DNA of 64,000 nt from Lyophyllum atratum (taxonomy: Eukaryota > Basidiomycota > Agaricomycetes > Agaricales > Lyophyllaceae). The translations under genes and the position numbers were made by a program. Each line of letters opens with the position of its first letter. Positions within the stretch are counted from its first letter, which is position 1. The notes under the pieces were generated by a model. The model made no database searches. It had not been told where the DNA came from and saw only the letters and a list, made by a program, of their open reading frames with translations. The stretch spans positions 358,511-422,510 of the forward strand of contig JACGCN010000041.1 of NCBI GenBank assembly GCA_014905825.1, written 5' to 3'. This document shows positions 10,434 to 21,562 of the stretch, piece by piece.

Positions 10434-12362
10434 ATGTCGCAGCCGCCGGTGTTGCCTGAAGCTGCTGCTGCTGAGCTTCTTGATGAATTCCGACAACGCT
10501 TCCATCGGTTCAGATCAAGCATAGTAGAAGCAGTCAACAATTCTGCTGACACAGTTGTTCTTTGGAGGCTTGGTGACGATTTGCAGCAATATGTTGGTCT
10601 GGTCAATGAAGTGATTTCTTTAACTAGTATTCTATCACTGGAACTCACATTTTTTGCAGTATGCATCAATATTTCCTCCTGAAGAACTGGCTCTGATCCA
10701 GCACAACTTGGCTATAATGCAGAATGACGTCCGACAACAATATGACCAGGCAACTAACGAGTCCCACCATGGGCAACCTGTAATAGTCGAAACAGTTCAC
10801 ACAGGACATCGGGGACGGCCACAAATTCATATCGACCCAGAATTTCTCCGATGGGCATATTCCATGCGCTCTACATCCAGCATTGCTCGATTCTTGGGTG
10901 TGGGCCGTAGACTTGTCCGTGATCACCTTCTCCAATATGGGATTGCTGAAGCAAGAGAGCAGCCATCTGTGCTCTCTGCCCAGTACATTGAGGAGAACAA
11001 TGACTTTCTAGACCCACAAGGTCAGGCTGTTCCCATCGACAATCCGCCTGAAGTTCCACAAGAGTTGGCCGTTCCCTCTCCAAACCTTGAGTCGACAACC
11101 CAGTCTGTCATTTCATCCTACACTGGTCCCCTCTCTAGCATTTCTGTTGAAGACCTAGACGCTCTTCTGCTCCATCTTCGACAACATTTCCGCCGGGCGG
11201 GTATCACCATGCTTGATGGCATGCTTCGCAGACTTGGCCATCGTGTACCACGAGAGCGAATAAAGCAGTCATTGATAAGGATTGATCCTGTGCACCGAGT
11301 CTTTCAGAGGATCAAAATTCGAAGACGTGTTTATAGTGTGCCAGGACCTAACTCTCTGTGGCATCATGACGGCCAGCATGGTACGTTTTATGTAGCATCA
11401 GCCATTAACTCATGAGCTGAAACAATATTCGCATGTAAAGGTTTGATTCGATGGGGTATAGTCATTCATGGCTTTATCGATGGCTATTCACGACTCATCA
11501 CCGCCCTACGAGCACACAACAACAACCTGGCTGACACTGTGTTAGGCTTATTCCTTCTTGCCTCTCAACTGTATGGAGTTCCATCCCGACTTCGTGGTGA
11601 TCACGGTGTTGAAAACCTTCGTGTTGCTGCATGGATGGAAACCAACCTTGGTGAACGTCGTGGGTCATACCTTTGGGGAAGGTGAACAGGGTACATGATG
11701 TCTTGCGCTTCTCAATGACTAACTATGTTCACAGGAGTGTACACAACGTCCGCATTGAACGGCTTTGGGTTGATGTAACTGCCCAAGTTGGTGCGACATG
11801 GGCGGAGCTGTTCACTCTCCTGGAAATCCGGCACGGTCTTGATATTAACAACCCTCAGCATATATGGCTGCTCCACTTCTTGTTCCTGGGCACTATCAAC
11901 CAGCAGCTAGACTTCTTCGCGCAATCATGGAATCAACACCGCATTCAGATTCGAGGCGGCCCTAACCGTTCCCCTGCGGATATGTTTGGCTTTGATATGA
12001 TTGTGCATGGCGTTCGGGGATATCAACTACCTCGTCTTGATGATAGCACCATGACGGAGGAGGAGTTGGAGGTCTTTGGGATGGACTGGGAGGGTCTTCG
12101 TGAAGACAATTTACTGCAGTCACGAGAAGCTAATAACCCAAGAAACGAGGATTCTGGATCGTGGCTGGGGCGGGTGGGCCCACCAGAGCATTTGAATGAG
12201 GTCCCCCTTCACGCACCTCAAGATGTCTTTACACCAGAAGAACTTCGATATATAGATCAAACATTGCTCCCTCGGGCTGGCGCAGTTCAAGATTTGGATG
12301 CCTCGATGCTGTGGACAGAAGGACTTGCCTTGGCTAAAAACATGTATCCAGATCTCTTCTAG
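10434..12362 (+). CDS. Integrase-core (DDE) protein, transposon-derived
   Basis: Four exons join in frame: 10434-10610, 10660-11380, 11441-11681, 11735-12362, separated by introns of 49, 60 and 53 nt with GT-AG ends. The N-terminal half is helical with a helix-turn-helix-like segment (SIARFLGVGRRLVRDHLL). The integrase core follows: first Asp in WHHDGQHG (11368-11370), FIDGYSR, second Asp in RGDHGVEN (11599-11601), Glu in NVRIERLWVDV (11757-11759). These match the DDE triad of retroviral-type integrase folds used by DNA-cutting transposases. The C-terminus is acidic. The frame has no stops, so it may be functional or recently active; a start upstream of 10434 is possible. No terminal repeats of its own were identified. 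Fungal genomes carry many such integrase-core genes of unknown mobility. Confidence 0.8.
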
Positions 12363-12576
12363 CTATTTACCGTTGCCCATGTTCTATAAAGCGGTGTGAA
12401 AAAGCAAAACAAAATTGTCTTTCCAGGTCTACACATATGGCAATAAGAAGTTATTTTAAGGAACAAGCAGAGAGAGAAATGGAGAGGGAAACATCATAGG
12501 TAAATGAGGGAGAAGTGTTTAAGTAAAGTAACCTCTGGTAGACGCCAATCATGGTTTGTCTAGGTATCTGTAACCT

Positions 12577-14582
12577 TTATAATGGATAGACTTCGTCCAA
12601 AAGCTGGAGCCTAAAGATATCGAGATTTGGGACACCTACAGGAATATGAAGTTTAGGATGTAAGGAGGCGTCATTGATGCGTGGCCCCATTTGAAGGTGT
12701 CGTGCAAACATTATAGTGTACACCCCACAATCGTATGTGTTATCTTGGAAAGGGACCTTGGATAATATCAGATCCTTATCCCATGGTATGTGAAGGTAGC
12801 TACCTCAAAATGCGGCAAGCATTCAAAGAGACTTAGATCGACGTTTAATTTGAATTTTTTGGATACCTTGGCAACGAATCCACGGACGCCCTAGTGGTAA
12901 GTTGTACTTAGAGAGATGACATATTCAGATATGGTTGCAGCTCACCTATATGATGGATGCATGGATGCTCTTTTGCCAAGTGGTATCATCAACGTTCTTG
13001 CGGTAATTTGAACGTAAGCTGTCAAGAACGTGAATGGTGTGCTTCTTCAAATCCACATGAGCCAAAACCCAATGCTTTTGTTTAAGATTGACTGGAATAA
13101 GGATGGTGTTAAGCGACTGAACCATCTTAGGAATCTAGAAAAATTTAGCATCGAGTTGAGGGTATGGCAGACGGAGATGCTACTTGCCTGGCCACTCTGC
13201 CACTTCCATGCCTGGTCCCATATTTTTGCATTTGTTGGTGGATTCTGAAGAAATTTGGTGTAAAAGAATGGAGAAAGGCAGAGAACAGAAGAGGGTGGTG
13301 GTGGACGTGATATAAAGTGTTCTAGGAGAGCGTCGTTGAGCCACATCTTGGGTGCCAGCAGCTTGAGGTCATCGCGCGTGAGATTTCCAAACTTCCAGCC
13401 TGCTGGTATATCACCCGCTCTCTGCGGTTTGAACACTGGTTACAAAATGTCGCATATTTATGAAATGAAGAAACTTACGTCTGCAAGGATATTCGTAACG
13501 CCCGCTGAGGGTGTTAAAAGCCACGACCGTATGGAAGCACATATGAGATGATGTTCGGCATCCAGAACGGTGCATAAGTGCAAGAGATTCACAAGATTAA
13601 GCCTCATATTGAGGATGACGCCTTGCGAAACCTCTGGTGCCCAAGTTTGGATTAAGCTCTCGAATCGTGCCCGAATTCCTCTACTGAGGATATTGGCAGA
13701 CTCCGATTGATTTTGCCAGATTTTAATTTCTTGGAAGCGAGCCAGGCTTCCCGTCGCAAGCTTGGACTGTATTGAACGCTCTGTGTCATTCAGACGATGG
13801 TCGAGCTGAGAGCTGTCAAGTAACAGTGCAGACTGTAGCCGGCAGCCCCGAAGCCAGTCATCGATTTCTCCGTGCAAAGCTAACATTTGCTCAATCAATG
13901 CAACGGGTAAGAGCGCTCCCGCAGTAATCCCAAGAGCATCCTTCTCAAGCGATGCAGTAGAAAAAAGTGACGGAGGAAGGTCCTGAGGCCCTTGGGGTAG
14001 TGGAGAGCCTGGAACAGGTACGCCAGGAATTTCACCGGTAATTTCACCGGTAACTGGGGAGCCTTTTGTGAGCATATCAGGAGTTTTGCTCTCTGTTACG
14101 GGCTGAGCAGCCATAGCGATGGTTTCCGTTTCAAGCTCCAGTGGGACGTCGGAAAGAGGCGAGAATAGAGCAGCACTAGTTGTAGCAACTGACTGGGGGA
14201 CTTGGGCAGGAACACTAAGGGCCTGGGTTTCGGGAGTTGCAGTAAGAGGCAAAGGAGGAATAGCCTGAGGCCATTCAATCGTCCGCAAGACCGGTGTTAT
14301 TCCGGCGTCTACATTTCTAGAAGGTACAAGTCATTTAAAGCAGAATAAGTAGGGCTAGAAGTTGTCATACTTCTGCTGCCTCTCCGCCTTTCGCAGATTT
14401 TCCAATCTACGCTTGTTTCTACGAAATTCCTTGCGCGATTCCGGACTAGCCGGCATCGGGTCAACTTGTGGCCATAAGAAACAGGGACAAGCTGACCTCA
14501 TGTTTGCCATTCTTTCACGGTCTCTGAGAGTACTGGAAGGTGTCATTTTACCGTTGACATTGACTTGCTTAGATTTAGCCAT
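12577..14582 (-). CDS. C48 (Ulp1-like) SUMO protease, possibly with premature stop
   Basis: Exons: 14582-14371 (start MAKSKQVNVN), 14316-13479, 13421-13188, 13134 onwards, then smaller exons to a TAA at 12577-12579. The first 350 residues are a basic then proline-rich and helical N-terminus of unknown function. The catalytic domain then shows all Ulp1 hallmarks: MWLNDALLEHFI and FFYTKFL, HWVLAHVD with the catalytic His (13072-13074), the Asp in HVLDS, the Gln in VPFQDN and the Cys in YDCGVYTIMF (12727-12729). Such enzymes mature SUMO or remove it from targets. One intron (13135-13187) has a GC donor (CAG|GCAAGT). At 12946-12948 an in-frame TAG precedes the next strong donor (gtgagc), so either splicing differs or the copy is inactivated before the catalytic Cys. 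It diverges from the dioxygenase gene at 17947. Confidence 0.7.
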
Positions 14583-14659
14583 GAACAACTCAGAGGGGGT
14601 TTGAAGATTTCAGAGGATGGTGGAAGAAAGGAGACGTCCCGCGAGTGTCTGACGACCCA

Positions 14660-14738
14660 CACAGCCACCTTGACGGCCCTCACAGCCACCTTGACGGCCT
14701 TCACAGCCACCTTGACGGCCGTCACAGCCACTGCGGCG
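14660..14738. repeat. 21-bp tandem repeat
   Basis: The unit cacagccaccttgacggcc plus 2 nt repeats at 14660, 14681, 14702 and, partly, 14723. It lies 80-150 bp upstream of the Ulp1-like start codon and so within its likely promoter or 5' UTR. Confidence 0.8.
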
Positions 14739-14870
14739 GCTTGGGAAATTACGACCGAAGCAACATCTTATACTCAAAAGGTATGTTCAACCAAGAGCTT
14801 GTATATTTCATGGGCTATAGAGTAGTATATAAGGTAACGAAAGGATTGAGCAAAAAGCTCTGTAGCAGGT

Positions 14871-14923
14871 ATGATGTCATGGGACCGCGCAATTCGTCGG
14901 AATGCGCGGCGACGTGATGTCAT
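14871..14923. promoter_or_regulatory. 53-bp palindromic CRE-type element, copy A
   Basis: Layout: ATGATGTCAT (14871-14880), gap, CCGCGCA (14885-14891), 11-nt core, TGCGCGG (14903-14909), gap, TGATGTCAT (14915-14923). The outer boxes resemble ATF/CREB-type bZIP sites (TGACGTCA with one change), and the inner arms can pair. Spacing is the same as in the copy at 17830-17881. It lies about 290 bp upstream of the Ulp1-like gene. Function is inferred, not shown. Confidence 0.6.
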
Positions 14924-15389
14924 AATTTTGCTGTTGCCGACTCAGAACACACCAGAAATCTACTTGAGTACGACAGATATATTAGAATGTAATTACTACA
15001 GGTTTTGTAAATTAGATGGCACCAACAGATGCTGCAGTTGATGATGTGAGTGGCGGCAGGGCCGGTCGACGTACATCGTGTTTGGGGGAATGAAATATCA
15101 GAAAATGAATGGATAACCAAAGCTTTGAGTACTTACGAGATTGTTACATCTCCTTGAATGTTGTTCGGAGCCTAGCCGTATGCACCGATGATCAGCGTTT
15201 TCGGGCGTCGATAGGCAAGAGGGAGCGGAGCGTCCACAACGATGATGCCAGCCGCTCGGCCTTTTCTCATGGATGTGTCCGAACTCCAGCATAGACGCAA
15301 ATGGCGCCGCAGGCGGTTCGTTACAAAATCTAGGCGTGAAGGGCGGGATTAAGTCAGTAAGCGATGATCGTGCGGTGCTAGCGCACGCA
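14924..15389. other. Stretch without genes
   Basis: Short shadow ORFs only. No RNA gene, terminal repeat or splice-linked coding sequence seen. Confidence 0.4.
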
Positions 15390-16985
15390 CAGTAGGGGTT
15401 CCCCCCACCAGGGGTCTGCCAATCCTTCCCTGGCTGTCTCGATTCCCTTTTGGAGGGCAGGAAGGAGCCGTGTCGTGATGTTGATCGAAATGATTGGAAA
15501 ATACATCTGTCGACGTAACGAGATGAATTAGTACAATCGAACAACTTAGGACGATGAGAAAACTCCATTGAACAATCACCTTGAGGGTCTAGGCATGGGG
15601 GCGGCGAGCGAACACACGGTCCCCCACCGACGGCGGTGCGAAAGGATGCACAAAGATGGTGGTAAAACTGTGGGTGAAGGGGCGTTGGGGAAGGGGCGAG
15701 AGCTCGTCAGCAAGCTGTGATTATGATCCCATCGACGCACCCGAAATGGCTCCAATAAGCCCCAGCCCACCTCCGAAAGCACGTCCACACCAGGCTGGTG
15801 GTCGTCCGAAAATTCATAAACACTGTCCGCCCAGCCATATACAGCATCACATGGAGCTGGCCGTATGCCGTTGTAGGTCGTACTCCCTCGCAGTAGTTCG
15901 AGCCCGTTCCAAACTTGCAGATGCAAGCGGTCGGACCTCAAAGGTCAAAATCCCCATCGCAGGGGTTGGGCCCCGCGTTGGGTATTCCGATGTCGGCTGT
16001 GCCTACTGTTTCGTCCCTCGAGGCAGACGCGAGCTGGTGAATGCCGAGGTTGTTCAACCATCTCACATCCCTCTTGAAGGGGAGGAGGGCGCTGCTTGAA
16101 AAGAAGGCATCATAATTAGTAAATGACGTGCGGGCAGGGCCTTATGCACGCACCTCAGCGGCTCCCCCCACCAGGGGTCTGCCGTCCCTTCTTCGCCGAC
16201 TCGCATCCGTGTTGGAGGGAAGGAGGGTGCCGTCGCGATGACTGAGCCCTAGATATCCGAATTGATCCTGTAAACATCAACGACACGATCCGTAAGACAG
16301 AAAGACAAGTTAAAACAAAAAGAAACTAAGTAAAACATACCAGGCCCTCTCACATCCCTCTTGGAGGGGAGGGGGCCGCCGATTCGTTGTTGATCGAATC
16401 CAAAAGGAAGTGGATCTGTAGACGTTCAGGAGACCGATTAGTATGCAAGAATCACTTGAAACAAAAAGAAAACACATTTGATAACTCACCTTGGATGCTC
16501 CTGTGCACGCTGGCGGTGGGCGGGCGAGATAACAGGCGAGATAACATGGCGGTGGGCGAGATAACACGGGGACTTAGCACTGCGAGAAATCCATCACATG
16601 ACTTATGTAATCTTTGGTCCAAACAACGCAGCCGTCCGTTGTTATCTCCCATCTCCACCACCACCACGACCGCCGCCACCACCACGACCGCCGCCACCAC
16701 CACACAAGACCATCGCGCCCACGGCTACGCCTTGTTGGCGTGGCCTACTTTCTCACCTCTACCACCGCTCGCCACACGTCAGGATCTTTCAAGGCCAGTT
16801 TAATGTTTTTTTCTTATGTTTTAGATTCTTTTCATCATACTAACGCGCCTCGTTGATGTTTACAGGCCGGTTTTTCGAATCCTACGGCTTAATACACCCC
16901 ACAGCGCCCTCCTCCCCTCCAAAAGGGATGTGAGACGGCGAGGGAAGGGATGGCAGACCCCTGGTGGGGGGAGCCGCCAAGGTGT
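15390..16985. repeat. Dispersed direct and inverted GC-rich repeats
   Basis: The phrase ccccccaccaggggtctgcc occurs directly at about 15400 and 16167 and inverted at about 16943, each time close to a ttggagggnaggaagg-type phrase. At 15895-16020 lies an inverted copy of the 154-bp unit that is tandem at 17175-17740. At 16660-16705 there is a CCACCACGACCGC microsatellite. Open frames (Pro/Arg/His rich) are artefacts of composition. The arrangement suggests nested or rearranged copies of one repeat family. Confidence 0.6.
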
Positions 16986-17174
16986 GTCCCCTAGGCCCTG
17001 CTCCACCGCTCACTACTGACCGTCACACTCTCTATTTCAGGTTATCTTTCGTTCAACCGCCACGCGACCCCCTCCTCCCCTCCAAAAGGGATGTGAGACG
17101 GCTAATCGCCCCCCCGCCAACCGCCAGCACCCGCCTTCGCGCCTCGTATGAGGGTCGAAAAGGTGGGCCCAGCC

Positions 17175-17740
17175 GCCATCGGAACACCCAATGCGGGGCC
17201 CATCCCCCGCGATGGGATTGGTGAAAATGCGAGGTCCAACCCCTCGCATCTTCACATTCCGATTACGCTCGAACCACCACCCTCCTGCCGCTCGCCGCTG
17301 CCTGGAGGGTCGACACGGAGGGCGCACGGACTTCGGAGAACACCAACGCGGGGCTGATCCCCTGCGTAGGTGGTCGTGAAGGTGCGGGGTCCGACCCCTC
17401 GCCTCTTCACGCTCTGATTCGGCTCAAAGAACCGCCCTCACTGGTTAGTGGCTGCCGCGAGGGACGAACGGCCAGGCGGACGGAATCAGAGGATGCGAAC
17501 GCGGGGCCTATGCCCTGCGTCGGCGTTCGTGAACATGCGGGGTCCGACCCCTCGCATCTCCACGTTTCGATCACGCTCGAACCACCGCCCTCTGCCGCTC
17601 ACCGCTGTCTTGAGGGTCGACACGGCGGACGCAGGGAGTACGGAAAACGCCAACGCGGGGCCGATCCCCTGCGTAGGGGTCTGTGAAGGTGCGGGGTCCG
17701 ACCCCTCGCCTCTTCACGTTCCCATTCGGCTCGAACTAAT
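17175..17740. repeat. 154-bp GC-rich tandem repeat, about 4 copies
   Basis: The anchor aacgcgggg recurs at 17190 (as aatgcgggg), 17345, 17498 and 17652, so the unit is 153-155 bp. Each unit contains two short hairpin-like pieces (gcggggcngatcccctgcg and gcggggtccgacccctcgc) and ends gctcgaacc. Copies differ by scattered substitutions. The array ends about 90 bp before regulatory element B. Confidence 0.75.
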
Positions 17741-17829
17741 TTTATATTACCTACATACGCGTAGTTATTATTTATCAATATAAAGAACGTTTAGACCGAG
17801 TTCGCGAGCTAAGAGGCAAACAGCCAAGG

Positions 17830-17881
17830 TGACGTCATAGGCCCGCGCATTTTACAGGATTGCGCGGGCAAGTGACGTCAT
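17830..17881. promoter_or_regulatory. 53-bp palindromic CRE-type element, copy B
   Basis: Perfect TGACGTCAT at 17830-17838 and 17873-17881 flank arms GCCCGCGCA (17841-17849) and TGCGCGGGC (17861-17869) around an 11-nt core. The architecture and spacing equal copy A while the core differs, which argues for selection on boxes and arms. It lies 66 bp upstream of the dioxygenase start codon, so it probably acts as its promoter element. Confidence 0.65.
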
Positions 17882-17946
17882 CGGTTCAACCGCGTCTTAT
17901 CCGTCCATATCATCCACAACGACAATAATCATCCTCTCTGACAATT

Positions 17947-20046
17947 ATGGCTTCACCAGACGGAATTAAGGCATACATGCAGACAACACCCGATGCCCAG
18001 TTCATTGTACCGGGTGGAACCTTGCTCTATGACGCACGCCGCGATGGCCGGTATCAATATTTCTACGAGGTCCTTTCTCACCCCCTGGTTGATCGGGATG
18101 TCTCCGGGCCGGGAAGGACCCTTGTCTACATCCAGGATACCAGAAAGGAAGTCCTGGAGGAGCAATGGGGTTTTGAAGACTCCCTAAAGGTCCCCCTTGG
18201 GCCAGATTCTCATCTGGAAGGGTTAGGCGCGTAGTCTCTCACCCTGTTACCCTTTACAATTTTTAACACGTACGGTCCAGGTCTGTTTGAGATGTTGGAT
18301 GGAGATATTATATTTGGGAGGAATCTTCAAGGCCCGCACAAAGAGGGCGAAGGTCCCGACCCCGAGAATGACGTCATTCTGGCCTGGTGTTGCGACGGGT
18401 ACGTGTTCTCTAACTTTGTTATTTATTTCTACTCATAGAGTCTTATATTTAGGTGTGCTGTCCTATCCCCGGAAATGCTTGCGGACCTAAAGATGGTCCA
18501 AGAGATTGTCTTGGGTGATAGGGATTCCCGTACCCCTGATAAGCCTACAAGAACCCGTGACGGATATCAAGGCGGCGTAGCCTATGAACGTCAAGAAATC
18601 ACCGGCGTGAAAGACACTCGCTGCTATTCTGTAGGCCCCACCCACCAAAGAGCTCGGAACATGACCTCGCCTACCGCCAGTGGCAAGCTCCCAGACGGAG
18701 GCATGACAGAAGACATAGAAAAGAAGAAATTCGTGGTCACGGTAAGTTTAATCCTTCAGGATGCTGCCGGTACAAACTGATCATTTGAACAGACCTCAGC
18801 TGCAGTCGGTGTTGCGTCTATGAATCAATTCGCACCGCTAGAATTTCGGAAACAGCTCAAGCAACACGCGGAGCTCACAAACATGCCAAGGATTGGTAGT
18901 ACCAGCAACGTTTATTTTCCAGCGATACAGTTGAATATTGCTCCAGCTGTGGCAGGAGATGAAAGCCTTAGTAAGTGAATTTACCCATTTCATGGACCAA
19001 CTCTTATTCTCCTGTATCCAGGGAAATCATTGGAGGGTATGGGGGGATTTGGTATAGACCACTTTGACAAGGATGATGATGAAGGAGGTCTCAGCACCAT
19101 GGTCTCCAATTCAGACGTTCCAGAAGAGCAAGCTGGTCAACTGGGGTATGAATATGGCCGGTTTCATCTTTTGGCCTTTGGATTTTACATCAAGCTCACT
19201 CCGTTCCGAATCATGAGTTTCTCGGGACTCTTCAAGCACGGAGGATCCCCTCCTTTGTCACCTGCGGGTATCGCTCCGGTCCCTTGGGCTTATCGTTTCA
19301 TGATTGTTCTCTACCCGCCAGAATCTATGCTATCTGGCGCCGGAAAACAAATCATTGGCCTTGCTGCCTTACCTAAAGGAAAGCTGTTTCAGTTGCCCCC
19401 GGAGATGACAAGTCTTACGTAGATTTCTATTTACGTGCTTGTTCATAATTCTGACTCTGAACTAGCTCTGAATCTGCCGCTTCTCGAGGTATCACCAACG
19501 AGGCTAACTGGGCCAACGACGGCATAGGTCTTACTACCGATGAAAGTCTTTTTCACTTCTACATCAGATCGCTCCTCCAAGTCAACACCTACTTTCTTCA
19601 CCAATTACCTGTTCATATGCAGGCTCGCCTGGATCCGGACGCATTCCTTGCGGCATTCACTATGAAGGATACAACGTCGGACACCAGAGTCAACGCAGGT
19701 ACGTGGGAAACCGCCCCCAATGGTTCTGGCTCTGCTTTCTGGGAACCTGAGGAAGGTGAATCTACACTTGTGGATTTGCCGGAAGGAGAAATTCCTGTCG
19801 CTCCTCTTCGTGAGGTGCATCTGGAGGAATGGCAGAGTCATACTGCTGCCAGTCGCGGCTTTGATGCCATCTCAAAGAAATCGAGACGACAGCCTTCACC
19901 AGGGCGGAGGCCAGCCAGTACGCCGAAAGGCCGTGCAAAATTCAAAAGGTATTTATGCTTGTTCTTGGTCAAAGCATACTCTAATTCTTTGTATTTCTTA
20001 GCCAAAAGAAAAGCTGGAGACACCGCTGAAAGCAGTAAAGCCAAAC
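17947..20046 (+). CDS. TET/JBP-family 2OG-Fe(II) dioxygenase
   Basis: Exons: 17947 to about 18228, about 18281-18398, 18453-18741, 18793-18970, 19022-19418, 19466-19948, 20009-20046. The core has the double-stranded beta-helix dioxygenase motifs: metal ligands in GIDHFDKDDDEGG (HxD, His 19060-19062, Asp 19066-19068), the distal His in LFKHGGSPP (19237-19239) and the 2-oxoglutarate Arg in YRFMIVLYPP (19294-19296). Length, motif spacing and host group fit the fungal TET/JBP enzymes, which oxidise methylated pyrimidines in DNA and are expanded in basidiomycetes, often near transposons. The C-terminus is basic (KAGDTAESSKAKR), suggesting nuclear import or DNA contact. The first intron needs a GC donor (about 18229). 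The exon chain continues in frame beyond 20046, so the protein may be longer (see next entries). Confidence 0.78.
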
Positions 20047-20102
20047 GTGAGCTGCCTTCTTGGCTCTAGTCTATTCAGATCTCATTTGAATGCCAACTAT
20101 AG

Positions 20103-20600
20103 GCTTTTGGGCAAAGAATAAAGGGCCCATATCCATCAACGATCATCCAATGGCAGCGGCGTCGAATCTTCAAGTCCATCTTTTTGAGAAAGAGCTAGCA
20201 AAAGCTAAACTAAGGCGTATGCTTTTTTATTTGAACTACTGGTTCTTACCCTTATACAATTATGTTCAGCTTCAACTTCCTTCCATCAGCCTATTCGATC
20301 CACCACCTGGTACTTCGATGACCTCAGGTACGTGGCTGTTTTACCGCCTAGGCCTATAATTCATTTCTGATACATCTCATTCGAACTCCAGAAGCACCTT
20401 CACAAGACCTTGATCCTCACAACAATACGGCATCCGGTACGTTTTCCCCTTCGTATTTTGAAGGTTTGTTCACCAAATTGCTTCAAAAAGCATCCCCGTC
20501 TTCGATCACCTCGGGTACTGTGCTGTCATTGAAGAAGCTACAACGGTTGAAAGAAAACTTCCTTGGAGTGGACATCAGCCAAGACAAAGGAAAAGGCATT
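20103..20600 (+). CDS. Small exons linking dioxygenase and acidic linker
   Basis: After an intron at 20047-20102 the frame resumes as RFWAKNKGPISIN and HLFEKELAKAKL, then short exons follow (LPSISLFDPPPG; EAPSQDLDPHNN; LFTKLLQKASPS and LSLKKLQRLKENF), each bounded by gtacgt-like donors and AG acceptors. Several donors fall after the first base of a codon, which keeps the phase constant. The text is protein-like but of no known domain. I infer it is a linker of one long transcript that starts at 17947; a separate small gene cannot be excluded. Exact borders are uncertain. Confidence 0.4.
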
Positions 20601-20629
20601 TGATAATTATTCTACTTCTTCTACAGTTG

Positions 20630-21212
20630 CTAAATCAGGATTATCAGCTAGAGAAGTGGTCGAAAATAAGGATAGCGATATTGACCCAGACGATAGTGAA
20701 GACGGTACGGCACTTTACCGGCTAATAAGGTGGATAAAGCTGATTGATCTCGTAATAGAGTACATCTCATCGGACCAGGGACCCCCGGCTCCGATAGAGG
20801 TCATGGAAGATGTATGGACACATCGTGGATCTTCTTTAGATGATAGTGAAGACGGTATGGCACTTTACCCGCTAACGAGGTGGATAAAGCTGATAGATCT
20901 CTTGATAGAGTACCTCTCATCAGACAAGGGAACCCCGGCTCTGATAGAGGTTGATATGGAAGATGTATCGACACATGGCGGATCTTCTTTGGATGATAGT
21001 GAAGACGGTATGGCACTTTACATGCTAACAAGGTGGATAAAGCTAATTGATCTCTTAATAGAGTACGTCCCATCAGACCAGGGAACCCCGGCTCCCATAG
21101 ATGTCGATATGGAAGATATATCGACACATCGTGGATCTCCTCTAGATGAACAAATGAGCAACGTCAGCCCAGGCTCAGAAAATCACACTCTTGCTCAGAT
21201 GGAAGATTAGTG
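20630..21212 (+). CDS. Repeat-bearing acidic segment, three exon-intron-like units
   Basis: Three 144-150-bp units repeat directly. Each contains DDSEDG, then GMALYPLTRWIKLIDLLIE, then EYLSSDKGTPALIEVDMEDV. The middle piece is a perfect intron by signals: gtatgg donor, ctaac branch site, atag acceptor, 54 nt. Because 54 is a multiple of three and contains no stop, the unit is open whether spliced or not. If spliced, the product is a very acidic, disordered repeat; if retained, each repeat gains a hydrophobic helix. The ORF ends at a TAG at 21208-21210, but a donor overlapping it (gtgcgt at 21211) could splice to 21243 in frame. Confidence 0.5.
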
Positions 21213-21242
21213 CGTACATCACATGTTTAAAACTTGTCCAGT

Positions 21243-21500
21243 GAGCTTAAAGTATGGATCCCCCTATGTAGTGAAGATACGGAGGACGATCATACACCAG
21301 GTATCGGCGGCGTTGATCTCACGAGCGACAGTGAAGCAGATACGGATGAGGACCTGGATTCTTCTTATACGCTACCCAGACGTGGACGTGGTGTTGATCT
21401 CACAAGTGAGATCTCAGATGCGAGCAGTGAAGCAGGCAGCATCGATAGCATTGAAGATGATTTTATCACTTCAGAGATTGAGAAGTTGTCTCCCAACAAA
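21243..21500 (+). CDS. Acidic disordered segment
   Basis: The frame reads LKVWIPLCSEDTEDDH, then two GVDLTS motifs in Asp/Ser-rich sequence and EIEKLSPNK. A donor at 21501 (gtaacg) can splice to an acceptor ending near 21562 (ataatag), giving SPNK-TPPLERFLSSLG and joining the next domain in frame. GVDLTS-like hydrophobic-acidic motifs resemble SUMO-interacting motifs; that reading is inference. Confidence 0.45.
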
Positions 21501-21562
21501 AGTAACGTCTACATTTTTTTCAGAAGGATTTTTGCCCCAGCGTCTGATTTGGCCTTATAATA

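Noticed and set aside
12362..14582. KDZ transposase next to the TET/JBP gene
   Set aside because: TET/JBP genes are often linked to KDZ elements, but no KDZ transposase motif could be read anywhere in the window.
15576..17379. Pro/Arg/His-rich ORFs in the GC-rich repeat island
   Set aside because: They follow the repeat units, change with each copy and are open on both strands, so they are artefacts of GC-rich repeats.
17175..17740. CRISPR-like array
   Set aside because: The 154-bp units are repeated throughout with no spacer structure, and the host is a eukaryote.
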